64,000 bases of DNA from an uncultured Bacteroides sp. (GTDB lineage Bacteria; Bacteroidota; Bacteroidia; Bacteroidales; Bacteroidaceae), in NCBI GenBank assembly GCA_949289345.1, contig CASENS010000112.1:17641-81640 (forward strand), read 5' to 3'. The position numbers and the translations under genes are program-made. This document shows positions 27,801-34,707 of this stretch, piece after piece (the stretch's first letter is position 1; each line of letters starts with the position of its first letter). The notes beneath the pieces are model-generated. The model ran no database searches. It was not told the DNA's origin and saw nothing but the letters and a program-made list of their open reading frames with translations.

Positions 27801-28238
27801 AAGCGTCAGCGTCTTGTCCTCCAGTTCGCCTCGCGAAACCACCTTCTCGGCCAAGGCGTCCGGACAGGTCACCACACACACGTCCGTGTCCGCCTTCTGA
27901 AGCCGGCCCAGCACCTCGGTACGCAGTATCTCGTTGGCGGCGTCCTTCTGTCCGTACTTGACGGCCCGCCTGAAGGACGAAGGCAGGAACAGCACCCGTT
28001 CATCGCCCAGCACCTGCACCAGGTCGTGATAGAAATAGCCGGCAGCCTCCAGGTCGTCCAATACGAAGACAAGCGGCTCCTTCCTGCGCCCCACCACTAC
28101 GGAAGCGAAGAAAGAGGGAGCCGAAGCGCATAGGCCTCCGGTATATATGTGCCTTATCGCGGCATCGTCCAGCAGACGGTTCATCGCCTCCACGTTGGGA
28201 TGGGAGGCATAGTGTTGTTGCAGTTCTGTCAGGGTCAT
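24840..28238 (-). CDS. mfd: Transcription-repair coupling factor
   Basis: An 1132-residue cytoplasmic DNA translocase that removes RNA polymerase stalled at lesions and recruits UvrA. The UvrB-homology region occupies about residues 20-330, followed by the RNA-polymerase-interacting domain (FTPGDYVVHTDHGIGRFAGL) near 450. The helicase core has Walker A GDVGFGKTEVAIRAAF, the DEEQ box in VIDEEQKFG, and TATPIPRTLQF; motif VI is in HQMRGRVGRSNRKAF. The C-terminal domain (about 1000-1130) is present. Length is typical. Codons are notably GC-rich for this window. A -7 box lies 20 bases upstream, and the gene ends in a 4-base overlap with the convergent DUF4469 gene. Confidence 0.97.
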   Translation of the reverse strand: MTLTELQQHYASHPNVEAMNRLLDDAAIRHIYTGGLCASAPSFFASVVVGRRKEPLVFVLDDLEAAGYFYHDLVQVLGDERVLFLPSSFRRAVKYGQKDAANEILRTEVLGRLQKADTDVCVVTCPDALAEKVVSRGELEDKTLTLHAGEQVDMAFVTEVLQSYGFERTDYVYEPGQYAVRGSIVDVFSFSSEYPFRIDFFGDEVESLRTFEVESQLSREKRESVVIVPDLSAGLSGKGTGGMVSFLDFLPPHTLLAMRDFLWLRERIQQVHDEALTPQAVAAREAEENGDISLEGKLIDGEEFARRALDFRRWEFGAKPTGTPDAALAFDTVAQPIFHKNFDLVARSFAGYLAQGYTIYICSDSTKQTERIRAIFEDRGDNVTFRAVEKTLHEGFADNTLRMCVFTDHQLFDRFHKYNLKSDKARGGKVALSLKELNQFTPGDYVVHTDHGIGRFAGLVRIPNGNTTQEVMKLVYQNDDVVFVSIHSLHKVSKYKGKEGEAPRLNKLGTGAWEKLKDRTKKKIKDIARDLIRLYSRRREEKGFRFSPDSFLQRELEASFLYEDTPDQSKATAEVKADMESARPMDRLVCGDVGFGKTEVAIRAAFKAVCDNKQVAVLVPTTVLAYQHYQTFKERLKGFPCRVEYLSRARTAAQARAVIKGLAAGEVNILIGTHRILGKDVIFKDLGLLVIDEEQKFGVSVKEKLRQMKVNVDTLTMTATPIPRTLQFSLMGARDLSVIQTPPPNRYPIQTEVHTFNEEVITDAINFEMSRNGQVFFVNNRISNLQELKDMIVRNIPDCRVCVGHGQMEPAELEKIIFDFVNYDYDVLLATTIIESGVDIPNANTIIINQAQNFGLSDLHQMRGRVGRSNRKAFCYLLAPPLSGLNPEARRRLQAIENFSDLGSGIHIAMQDLDIRGAGNMLGAEQSGFIADLGYETYQKILTEAVHELKNDEFAELMADGQQTADGTGHITGEQFVTECQVESDLELLLPADYVTGSSERMLLYRELDSLTLDAEVDAFKARLEDRFGPLPHETEELLRIVPLRRVAARLGAEKVSLKAGRMTLYLVNNAESPYYQSQAFGKLIAYMMKYTRRCDLREQNGRRSLLVKDVTTVGEAVGVLQEMLAMDCPPD

Positions 28239-28257
28239 CTTTTTTGTTTTACGCCCG

Positions 28258-28265
28258 CAAAATTA
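28258..28265 (-). promoter_or_regulatory. Promoter -7 box for mfd
   Basis: TAATTTTG on the minus strand fits TAnnTTTG and is 20 bases before the mfd ATG. It lies between the mfd start and the end of the nitroreductase gene. Confidence 0.5.
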
Positions 28266-28281
28266 CGGAAAAATCCTTTTC

Positions 28282-28815
28282 TTAATAATGATTGAACGAA
28301 ACGGTCTTCTCCACCGGCTTGCGCGACTTCTTGCGCTTGGGCTTTGCGGCATAGCCGACGGTGATGTCCAGCAAGAGACGTTTGCCCGCGGGGATGCCTG
28401 CCAGTCTCTTTATTTCCTTCTCGTCAAACCAGCCCAGGATGCACGACCCCAGCCCCTCGCTCTCGGCGGCCAGCGTGATGTGCGCGGCGGCTATGCCGAT
28501 GTCTATCAGAGGGAAATACTTGTCCTTTATCTTCGCCCCGAGAAAGGAGGTGATGTTCATCGGCTCTTCCACAACCAATATGTGTACGGGGGCGTCCTTC
28601 GCAAACTTGTTCATGCCCAATCCGGCCGTGGCACGCCCTACCTTCACCGCAAGTTCGGGGTCATCCACTACCACAAACTTCCATGGCTGGGCATTGCAAG
28701 CCGAAGGAGCCAGACAAGCCGCCCGAAGGATACGCTCCAGTTTTTCCCGTTCTACCGGACGCTTCTCGTAGGCCCGGTCACTCTGGCGGCTCTGCGCCAA
28801 TGCTAAAAAGTCCAT
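28282..28815 (-). CDS. Nitroreductase family protein
   Basis: A 177-residue flavoprotein of the nitroreductase family. The FMN-binding N-terminus is RQSDRAYEKRPVEREKL, with SACNAQPWKFVVVDD as the second FMN contact and AESEGLGSCILGWFDEKE near residue 120. It is a short, single-domain form expected to act as a cytoplasmic homodimer using NAD(P)H; substrates could be nitroaromatics, quinones or flavins. The C-terminus is basic (KPKRKKSRKPVEK). It starts one base after the riboflavin synthase gene ends, so it is co-transcribed with ribE, a fitting link between an FMN enzyme and flavin synthesis. Confidence 0.88.
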   Translation of the reverse strand: MDFLALAQSRQSDRAYEKRPVEREKLERILRAACLAPSACNAQPWKFVVVDDPELAVKVGRATAGLGMNKFAKDAPVHILVVEEPMNITSFLGAKIKDKYFPLIDIGIAAAHITLAAESEGLGSCILGWFDEKEIKRLAGIPAGKRLLLDITVGYAAKPKRKKSRKPVEKTVSFNHY

Positions 28816-28816
28816 A

Positions 28817-29419
28817 TCATTTATACTGAATCATCCGGCTGATATACTTTCCTATGATGTCGAACTCGATGTTCACCACGCTCCCCACCCCGACGGCATG
28901 GAAATTGGTATGCTCAAAGGTGTAAGGAATGATGGCTACCTGGAAGGTGTTGTCCGTGGGGTTGCATACCGTCAGGCTCACTCCGTTCACGGTTACCGAG
29001 CCTTTGTCCACCGTGATGTATCCCCGCTTGGCCATCTCCTTGTCAAAAGCGTAACGGAAGGTGAAATAATAGCTTCCCCCGGCATCCTCCACGGCCGTGC
29101 AGACGGCAGTCTGGTCCACATGTCCCTGCACGATGTGTCCGTCCAACCGTCCGTTCATCATCATGCTACGTTCCACATTCACTTCGTCGCCCGCCTGAAG
29201 CAGCCCCAGATTGGAGCGCTCCAGTGTCTCTTTCATGGCAGTGACGGTATAGGTATCGTCCTTGATAGAAACGACCGTCAGACATACGCCGTTGTGCGAA
29301 ACGCTTTGGTCAATCTTCAACTCATCTACAAAAGAGCATTTAAAGGTGAAATGCACGTTCTCCTGTTCTTTCACCATAGCCACCAGCGTGGCACATTCTT
29401 CTACTATTCCAGAAAACAT
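28817..29419 (-). CDS. ribE: Riboflavin synthase, alpha subunit
   Basis: A 200-residue enzyme that converts two molecules of 6,7-dimethyl-8-ribityllumazine to riboflavin. The start is the ATG of MFSGIVEE, the invariant riboflavin synthase N-terminus; an 18-residue longer frame reads through the promoter. Two lumazine-binding barrels are visible: residues 1-95 (VSHNGVCLTVVSI) and 97-195 (GSVTVNGVSLTVCNP). The segment HIVQGHVDQ is also conserved. It is the first gene of a two-gene operon with the nitroreductase. A -33/-7 pair sits just upstream, and no FMN riboswitch was recognised in the leader. Confidence 0.94.
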   Translation of the reverse strand: MFSGIVEECATLVAMVKEQENVHFTFKCSFVDELKIDQSVSHNGVCLTVVSIKDDTYTVTAMKETLERSNLGLLQAGDEVNVERSMMMNGRLDGHIVQGHVDQTAVCTAVEDAGGSYYFTFRYAFDKEMAKRGYITVDKGSVTVNGVSLTVCNPTDNTFQVAIIPYTFEHTNFHAVGVGSVVNIEFDIIGKYISRMIQYK

Positions 29420-29442
29420 AATCCAAATAAATAATCCGCCGG

Positions 29443-29476
29443 CAAAGATAAGAAAAGGGTTCCGTATAGACACAAA
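29443..29476 (-). promoter_or_regulatory. Promoter of ribE
   Basis: On the minus strand, TTTG (29473-29476), 22 bases, and TATCTTTG (29443-29450). The TTTG overlaps the T tract of the terminator at 29474-29505. The predicted leader is about 17 bases, too short for a riboswitch. Confidence 0.65.
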
Positions 29477-29505
29477 AAAGCGAAACTTTTCACAAAGTCC
29501 CGCTT
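29474..29505 (-). terminator. Intrinsic terminator upstream of ribE
   Basis: On the minus strand, AAGCGGGACTTT and AAAGTTTCGCTT pair over 12 bp (two G-U pairs) with a GUGA tetraloop, followed by Us. It ends a transcript coming from the right: either a read-through from phoU or the short unit starting at 29568-29600. Confidence 0.8.
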
Positions 29506-29561
29506 CCAGTTTTCAATAGGTATTAGTTTTTTTTTAAGGTAAAAAGATTGTTTTCAGGATA
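29474..29561 (-). ncRNA. Candidate small RNA of about 88 nt upstream of ribE
   Basis: A well-formed promoter (29568-29600) is followed about 55 bases later by a strong intrinsic terminator, and ribE has another promoter after that terminator. The short unit has no open reading frame worth naming and begins with an A/T-rich stretch containing two GAAAAC strings. It could be a free small RNA or an attenuated leader. The 220 bases between the phoU stop and this unit hold no gene. Confidence 0.4.
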
Positions 29562-29567
29562 ACGGTG

Positions 29568-29600
29568 CAAATATAGACCCTTTTAAGTAAACCAGCCAAA
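29568..29600 (-). promoter_or_regulatory. Promoter in the phoU-ribE gap
   Basis: On the minus strand, TTTG (29597-29600), 21 bases, and TATATTTG (29568-29575): a near-perfect Bacteroides promoter. It would drive the short unit that ends at the terminator 29474-29505. Confidence 0.7.
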
Positions 29601-29719
29601 TAAAAAAACATGTCTTATAACATATATTCTATGATTTTTTTGACTTTATTAGCCAAAATCCGCCAGAATCTATAAATATGTTACCGCCTCCGTGAAAACA
29701 TCCCTATAGGGTCATCCGC

Positions 29720-30409
29720 TCAATCCTTTGGATATCCCTCATCCACATTCTTATGGTGTTTCAGCACCTTAGCGTCAATGTAGAACACGATTTCTTCGGC
29801 TATATTGGTGATGTGGTCGCCCGCACGTTCCAGTTTGCGAAACACGCTGGCCAAATTCAGACAAGACAAAGCGCTCTCGGGATGCTTCGTTATGTAATCG
29901 GCCAACAAGCGGGAGGCATCGGCATTGATTTCGTCCAGCAACTGGTCCTTGGCGAAAACGGAAGTAGCCAGCTCCTGGTTTTCTTCCTGCAAGGCGCGCT
30001 TTGCCTGCTCGAACATGTCGAGCATCTGGCGTATCATCTCCTCCAAACGAAGGTTCTTGATGAGGTCGGCATCCAGCGTCAGCTCTTTTTCCTCTATCGC
30101 GAAGCGGGCTATACCTTCGGCAAAGTCGCCCAAACGCTCCAAGTTGGTATTGATTTTCAGCATGGCCAGCACGAAACGCAAGTCTATAGCCACAGGCGTA
30201 TAGAGGGCTATGATATCCTCCACATCGCTATCAATCTTCAACTCGAACGCGTTGACACGACGCTCGTGCACCAGCACTTGCCGGGCCAATTCACGGTCGA
30301 GTGTAAGCACCGACTCGCCCGCACGATCCAATTGGTTGTACACCAACGTCCACATTTCATCTATTTCTTTCTTAAGAAGGACAAGTTCACTTTCGATGAA
30401 TTTTACCAT
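29720..30409 (-). CDS. phoU: Phosphate signalling protein PhoU
   Basis: A 229-residue cytoplasmic helical protein that links the Pst transporter to phosphate-regulon signalling. It consists of two three-helix repeats with the metal-binding PhoU signatures, seen as INTNLERLGDFAEGIARFA (about 87-105) and FRKLERAGDHITNIAEEIVFY (about 188-208). Length is typical. It is the last gene of the pstC-pstA-pstB-phoU series, separated from pstB by a palindromic repeat. A PhoR-type kinase and PhoB are not in the window. Confidence 0.94.
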   Translation of the reverse strand: MVKFIESELVLLKKEIDEMWTLVYNQLDRAGESVLTLDRELARQVLVHERRVNAFELKIDSDVEDIIALYTPVAIDLRFVLAMLKINTNLERLGDFAEGIARFAIEEKELTLDADLIKNLRLEEMIRQMLDMFEQAKRALQEENQELATSVFAKDQLLDEINADASRLLADYITKHPESALSCLNLASVFRKLERAGDHITNIAEEIVFYIDAKVLKHHKNVDEGYPKD

Positions 30410-30477
30410 AATGTCATATCGTTTTAGTTACTAATTCTGTAAATCAAGTATGTGTATAACTGAATATGATTGACCGG

Positions 30478-30554
30478 ACTCCCTTCTTCCGGAAGGAGGG
30501 GAGCCGATTGCCGGTTCTTCATAAAAACGCACTCCGTGCGATAAATTATCATTT
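30478..30554. repeat. Palindromic element, truncated copy
   Basis: CCTTCTTCCGGAAGGAGGGG forms a hairpin, and the segment ends ACGCACTCCGTGCGATAAAT then TATCATTT, matching the right end of the long element at 23526-23818 and the end motif of the short type. The left boundary motif is missing, so this looks like a decayed or partial copy. It lies between pstB and phoU. Confidence 0.65.
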
Positions 30555-30584
30555 CCCGCCTCAAAGTTAAGCAAAATCCACGAG

Positions 30585-31340
30585 TCAACCGAAACGTCCG
30601 GTAATATAATTTTGCGTCTGTTCCCTTTGGGGATTGGTAAAGATACCTTTCGTGTCGCCATACTCCACCATCTGCCCCATGTAGAAGAATGCGGTCTTGT
30701 CACTCACACGGGCGGCTTGCTGCATGTTGTGCGTCACGATAACGATGGTATAGTCGTTCTTCAACTCGTGTATCAGCTCCTCTACCTTCGTCGTAGAAAT
30801 AGGGTCGAGTGCCGAGGCCGGTTCGTCCATGAGCAGCACCGAAGGCGACACGGCCATGGCACGCGCAATGCAAAGGCGTTGTTGCTGGCCTCCGGAAAGG
30901 GCATAAGCGGATTCCTTCAGCTTGTCCTTTACCTCATCCCATAAAGCCGCTCCGCGCAGGCTCTCCTCCACACGCTGGCGGATAAAGCCATTATCGGTCA
31001 CCCCGTTCACACGCAGGCCATAGGCCACATTCTCAAAGATGCTCTTGGGAAAGGGGTTGGGACGTTGAAACACCATTCCCACATTCTTGCGCAATTCATC
31101 CACTTTCACGCCTTTCCCATAGATGTCCTGCCCGTTTATCAGGATGCTTCCCTCCAGACGGGTGTCGGGGATAAGGTCGTTCATACGGTTCAACAGACGC
31201 AGGAAAGTGGACTTGCCACATCCTGAAGGACCGATAAAGGCCACCACGGATTTCTCCTCAATGTCCATACTAATACCTTTCAAGGCATGGAAATCACCAT
31301 ACCAGAAGTTCACGTCGCGAGTTTCGATTATATTCTTCAT
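30585..31340 (-). CDS. pstB: Phosphate ABC transporter ATP-binding protein
   Basis: A 251-residue ATPase that powers phosphate import through PstA and PstC. The start is placed at MKNIIETR; an ATG two codons earlier is possible. Walker A is [14 protein letters not shown] (about 34-47), the signature motif [14 protein letters not shown] (about 149-162) and Walker [14 protein letters not shown]. The H-loop is in [10 protein letters not shown]. It ends RGQ-like with [10 protein letters not shown], typical of PstB. It lies between pstA and phoU. Confidence 0.96.
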   Translation of the reverse strand: MKNIIETRDVNFWYGDFHALKGISMDIEEKSVVAFIGPSGCGKSTFLRLLNRMNDLIPDTRLEGSILINGQDIYGKGVKVDELRKNVGMVFQRPNPFPKSIFENVAYGLRVNGVTDNGFIRQRVEESLRGAALWDEVKDKLKESAYALSGGQQQRLCIARAMAVSPSVLLMDEPASALDPISTTKVEELIHELKNDYTIVIVTHNMQQAARVSDKTAFFYMGQMVEYGDTKGIFTNPQREQTQNYITGRFG

Positions 31341-31436
31341 AAACATTTAATGTGCCAATGTGTTGATAAGGTGTATCAAGTTGAGAGATAACGTTCATTT
31401 TGACACGTCCTCTTGAGACATCAGCATATCAGTATA

Positions 31437-32303
31437 TTAATTAGACTTTACTTTATTCTCAAAATACTTGCGCAGGGCATTGGCCAGCAAGTTCACCAGC
31501 AGGATAATGACAATCAGCACCAAAGCCGTCCCGTAGGCGATGGGGAGCTGGGCATCGATGTCCGTGCCGCTGGTAGAAATCACGTATAAATGATAGGGCA
31601 AAGCCATACATTGGTCGAAAATGCTCTCCGGAAGCTGAGGCAGGAAATAAGCCGCGCAGGTGAAGAGGATGGGAGCCGTCTCGCCCGACACACGGCCCAA
31701 TGCCAAAATCAATCCCGTAATAATGTTGGGCATACCTATGGGGAGAATGACGTGCCAGATGGTTTGCAATTTCGTGGCGCCCAGCGCACGGCTTCCCTCG
31801 CGCATACTGTCGGGGATGGCCTTCAGCGCCTCTTCCGTCGTGCGGATGACCAAAGGCAAGCTGAGCAAGCCCAACGTGAGCGAACCAGCCAAGATGCTAT
31901 CGCCAAAATCGAGCCAGTTGACAAACAAAGCCATGCCGAACAAACCGAACACAATGGAAGGAATGCCGCTCAAGTTATTGGTCATCACCCGGATAAACCT
32001 CACAATCCATCCTTTCTTGGGGGCATATTCATTCATGTAAACGCCACTCATCACGCCTATCGGAAAGGCGAACAAGGCGCTTCCTATCATTAAGTAAAAA
32101 GTACCCACAATGGCGGGCCAAATGCCGCCCGCGGTCATACCATCCGTAGGAGCCGTAGTAAGGAAATCCCAATTGATAACCCCTATACCTTTATATATAA
32201 TAAAGAAAAGGATGGCAAACAACACCAATACCACACTCAGGCTCAGCAAACGAAATATCCCGAAAGCAATGTGCTGGGAAAGACGTTTTCGATTTATAGA
32301 CAT
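31437..32303 (-). CDS. pstA: Phosphate ABC transporter permease PstA
   Basis: A 288-residue inner-membrane permease. About six hydrophobic segments are seen, beginning at residues 16-40; the binding-protein-dependent transport loop is REGSRALGATKLQTIWHVIL (about 175-194), where PstB docks. The segment NNLSGIPSIVFGLFGMALF is highly conserved in PstA. It follows pstC by 111 bases and precedes pstB by about 96. Confidence 0.95.
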   Translation of the reverse strand: MSINRKRLSQHIAFGIFRLLSLSVVLVLFAILFFIIYKGIGVINWDFLTTAPTDGMTAGGIWPAIVGTFYLMIGSALFAFPIGVMSGVYMNEYAPKKGWIVRFIRVMTNNLSGIPSIVFGLFGMALFVNWLDFGDSILAGSLTLGLLSLPLVIRTTEEALKAIPDSMREGSRALGATKLQTIWHVILPIGMPNIITGLILALGRVSGETAPILFTCAAYFLPQLPESIFDQCMALPYHLYVISTSGTDIDAQLPIAYGTALVLIVIILLVNLLANALRKYFENKVKSN

Positions 32304-32338
32304 ATCTGTTTTCTTTTATAATTAGCTTTTGTTGGCAA

Positions 32339-32401
32339 CTTCTCGAGAAGGCGTCCCCTTCTCCAAGAAAAGGCATCGTCTTCTCCAAAGAAAGACAACG
32401 C
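32339..32401. repeat. Three tandem repeats between pstC and pstA
   Basis: Units begin at 32339, 32358 and 32380 with CTTCTC; the second and third (CTTCTCCAAGAAAAGGCATC and CTTCTCCAAAGAAAGACAAC, each 22 bases long) are similar along their length, the first is 19 bases. In the pst transcript they could form small hairpins. Confidence 0.6.
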
Positions 32402-32414
32402 CTGTCTCCTATCT

Positions 32415-33599
32415 TTATCTGCTGCGTCTGGACACCGCCTCCACCGTAAAGTTGATAATCAGACTGATAAAAAACAGCACCACACCCAACAGGAACAACG
32501 ACGCATAGTGCGCGCCTCCAGCCGGAGCCTCGCCCAGCTCGGCGGCTATCGTGGCAGGGATGGTACGCAACGGCTCCAAGATAGACGTCGGTATCACCGC
32601 CGCATTGCCCGTCACCATCAGCACGGCCATAGTCTCGCCCACGGCACGCCCGATACCCAACACCACCCCCGACGTGATGCCCGAAATAGAGTAAGGTATC
32701 ACCACTTTATAGATAGTCTGCCACTGCGAAGCGCCTAATGCCAGACTGGCCTCACGCATGGCCCGGGGACAATTGCGCATGGCATCTTCCGTTACGGTAA
32801 TGATGGTAGGCAACGCCATGATGGCCAGCACAATGCTTCCCGCCAAGCCACTCTCGCCCACCGGAAGGTCAAACACCTGTTGAAGCAAAGGAACGATGAC
32901 TATCAATCCGAAAAAACCGTAAACCACGGAAGGTATGCCACTCAGCAACTCGATGACCGGCTTCAGCACATCACGGACCCTGCGATTGGCCACCTCGCTC
33001 ATATAGATGGCCACCGCCAGTCCGAAAGGCAAGGCTATCAAGATGGCAAAAAGACTGACCCACAACGTGCCCGTTATCAAAGGCAGGAAGCCGAACAAAG
33101 GAGCGGGCGTAGCCGTAGGAAACCACTCGGCGCCCGCAAACACATCTTTCAGCGATATAGTGTTGTCCTTCACCAGATGCACTGCATCCGGACGGGTAAT
33201 GAATTGACGCGGCACAAACGCCACAATGCCCGGTGTACGCTCCACCAAACCAGTGATGCACTCACCAGCCTTCTCGTATCCTTCGCCCAACTGCTCCTCG
33301 GTGAAGTAACGTTCGGCATCCTCCAAGCGGAACAGCACAATGGGCATGTCCTGTCCGCCCAACTCCTTCCAATTCGCAATCTCACTATCAAATACATTCT
33401 TTATCTGTTCCGGAGACATTTCGTCCACCTCATTGTCCTTATGAAGGGCCAACACATACCCATCCTCCACAACCTTGCTGCTGAACAAGCCCATGGCCTC
33501 TGAGAACAAGAACAACACGATGAGCACAATAGTGACACTCGTCACAAATCCGCTACAAGCCAAGACTCCTTCAATAATTCTCTCAAAAATCCTTCTCAT
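32415..33599 (-). CDS. pstC: Phosphate ABC transporter permease PstC with periplasmic binding-protein-like insert
   Basis: A 394-residue inner-membrane permease; the start is MRRIFERI, since a longer frame would cover the divergent promoter region. The first helix is at about 17-37. Instead of the usual short loop, residues about 42-150 form a periplasmic domain resembling part of PstS: MSPEQIKNVFDSEIANWKEL lines up with LTRQQLEDIFRGKITNWKQV of the PstS encoded next door, and VERTPGIVAFVPRQF resembles the PstS segment before its GAIGYVG. The phosphate-contacting SSGTYEFF segment of PstS is replaced by DAERYF. The remaining helices (from about 170) and the docking loop MREASLALGASQWQTIYKVV are those of a normal PstC. 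Confidence in PstC is high; the insert's role is unknown. Confidence 0.94.
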   Translation of the reverse strand: MRRIFERIIEGVLACSGFVTSVTIVLIVLFLFSEAMGLFSSKVVEDGYVLALHKDNEVDEMSPEQIKNVFDSEIANWKELGGQDMPIVLFRLEDAERYFTEEQLGEGYEKAGECITGLVERTPGIVAFVPRQFITRPDAVHLVKDNTISLKDVFAGAEWFPTATPAPLFGFLPLITGTLWVSLFAILIALPFGLAVAIYMSEVANRRVRDVLKPVIELLSGIPSVVYGFFGLIVIVPLLQQVFDLPVGESGLAGSIVLAIMALPTIITVTEDAMRNCPRAMREASLALGASQWQTIYKVVIPYSISGITSGVVLGIGRAVGETMAVLMVTGNAAVIPTSILEPLRTIPATIAAELGEAPAGGAHYASLFLLGVVLFFISLIINFTVEAVSRRSR

Positions 33600-33680
33600 T
33601 GGTTCATAGTTTGATGATAATTTTCCGGGGGCAAAAGTAGGATACAAACATTAAAAACATGTTTCCATAAGTTGAAAGAT

Positions 33681-33713
33681 TTATTTCATTCCTGTTACAT
33701 TCCCGTTACATCC
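33681..33713 (+). promoter_or_regulatory. Pho-box-like direct repeats upstream of pstS
   Basis: Three 11-base units follow each other: TTATTTCATTC, CTGTTACATTC and CCGTTACATCC. The 11-base period and the CTGTTAC/CCGTTAC cores resemble the E. coli Pho box (CTGTCAT repeats at 11-base spacing). They sit in the 193-base divergent region between pstC and pstS, about 45-77 bases before a -7-like box (33758-33765). Confidence 0.6.
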
Positions 33714-33792
33714 GCACATACACATCATTTTGTAATGCCTATGAAACATGCGACCGCTTATTTTGCAGCACAATAATAACCCATTATCAATT

Positions 33793-34626
33793 ATGAGATT
33801 GAAACTTTTACCCCTTGTTGTGATTAGCACAATGCTCATCCCCGTCCAAAACTTATGCGCCCAACGCATCAAAGGAAGTGACACCGTCTTGCCCATCGCC
33901 CAACAGACAGCCGAGGAATACATGAAGGAAAAGCCCGATGCCCGTGTCACCGTAACCGGAGGCGGGAGCGGTGTAGGCATCAGCGCCTTGTTGGACGGAA
34001 CGGCCGACCTCGCCATGGCCTCACGCGCCATCAAGTTCAGCGAAAAGATGAAAGCCAAGTCCGGCGGAAAGGACATCAAGGAAGTCATCATAGCCGGAGA
34101 CGCCTTAGCTGTAGTAGTGCACCCCAGCAACCCCGTCTCCCGACTCACGCGCCAACAATTGGAAGACATTTTCCGTGGAAAGATAACCAACTGGAAACAA
34201 GTGGGAGGCGAGGACCGCAAAATCGTGGTTTACTCACGCGAGACATCTTCGGGTACCTATGAGTTTTTCAAGGAAAGCGTCCTGAAGAACAAAAACTACA
34301 TGAGCAGCAGCCTTTCTATGCCCGCTACAGGAGCCGTCATCCAATCCGTGAGCCAGACGAAAGGCGCCATCGGGTATGTAGGATTGGCTTACGTATCGCC
34401 CCGCATCAAAGCCTTGGCCGTCTCCTATGAAGGTGGAAAGTATGCTTTGCCTACTCCCGAAAACGCCACCAACGGCACCTACCCCATTGTCCGTCCGCTC
34501 TATTATTACTATGACGCGAAGAATGAGGAGAAGGTTGCTCCCCTACTCGACTTCATCCTATCGGTCCGCGGACAAACTATCATACAAAAAGGAGGATACA
34601 TACCGGTTGAATTTGGTTCTAAGTAG
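33793..34626 (+). CDS. pstS: Phosphate-binding protein PstS
   Basis: A 277-residue periplasmic phosphate-binding protein. The start is the ATG before MRLKLLPLVV, giving a signal peptide that ends NLCAQ. The phosphate-binding segments are GSDTVLPIAQQTAE (near 29-42), TGGGSGVGISALLDG and SRETSSGTYEFFKESVL; TKGAIGYVGLAYVS closes the ligand site. It is transcribed divergently from pstCAB-phoU, with Pho-box-like repeats between them. The stop codon lies in the first arm of a 13-bp hairpin. Confidence 0.95.
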   Translation: MRLKLLPLVVISTMLIPVQNLCAQRIKGSDTVLPIAQQTAEEYMKEKPDARVTVTGGGSGVGISALLDGTADLAMASRAIKFSEKMKAKSGGKDIKEVIIAGDALAVVVHPSNPVSRLTRQQLEDIFRGKITNWKQVGGEDRKIVVYSRETSSGTYEFFKESVLKNKNYMSSSLSMPATGAVIQSVSQTKGAIGYVGLAYVSPRIKALAVSYEGGKYALPTPENATNGTYPIVRPLYYYYDAKNEEKVAPLLDFILSVRGQTIIQKGGYIPVEFGSK

Positions 34627-34651
34627 GGATATTCGGTTAATGTCCCTACTT
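34621..34651 (+). terminator. Hairpin at the end of pstS
   Basis: AAGTAGGGATATT and AATGTCCCTACTT pair over 13 bp (one G-U) with a 5-base loop; the left arm contains the pstS stop codon. No T tract follows, but the convergent thiE-like gene ends 57 bases away, so a two-way terminator is plausible. Confidence 0.6.
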
Positions 34652-34707
34652 ATCCACGCATTTACCGGATGAGCCACCCAATAAAGCGAAATAAACAGAC
34701 CATACGT

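Noticed and set aside
25977-28133. A 718-codon open frame on the plus strand opposite mfd
   Set aside because: It lies wholly inside mfd, follows its codon pattern in mirror image, has no recognisable domain, and is explained by the GC-rich composition.
29420-29600. FMN riboswitch in front of ribE
   Set aside because: None of the conserved RFN segments are present, and the likely ribE leader is only about 17 bases.
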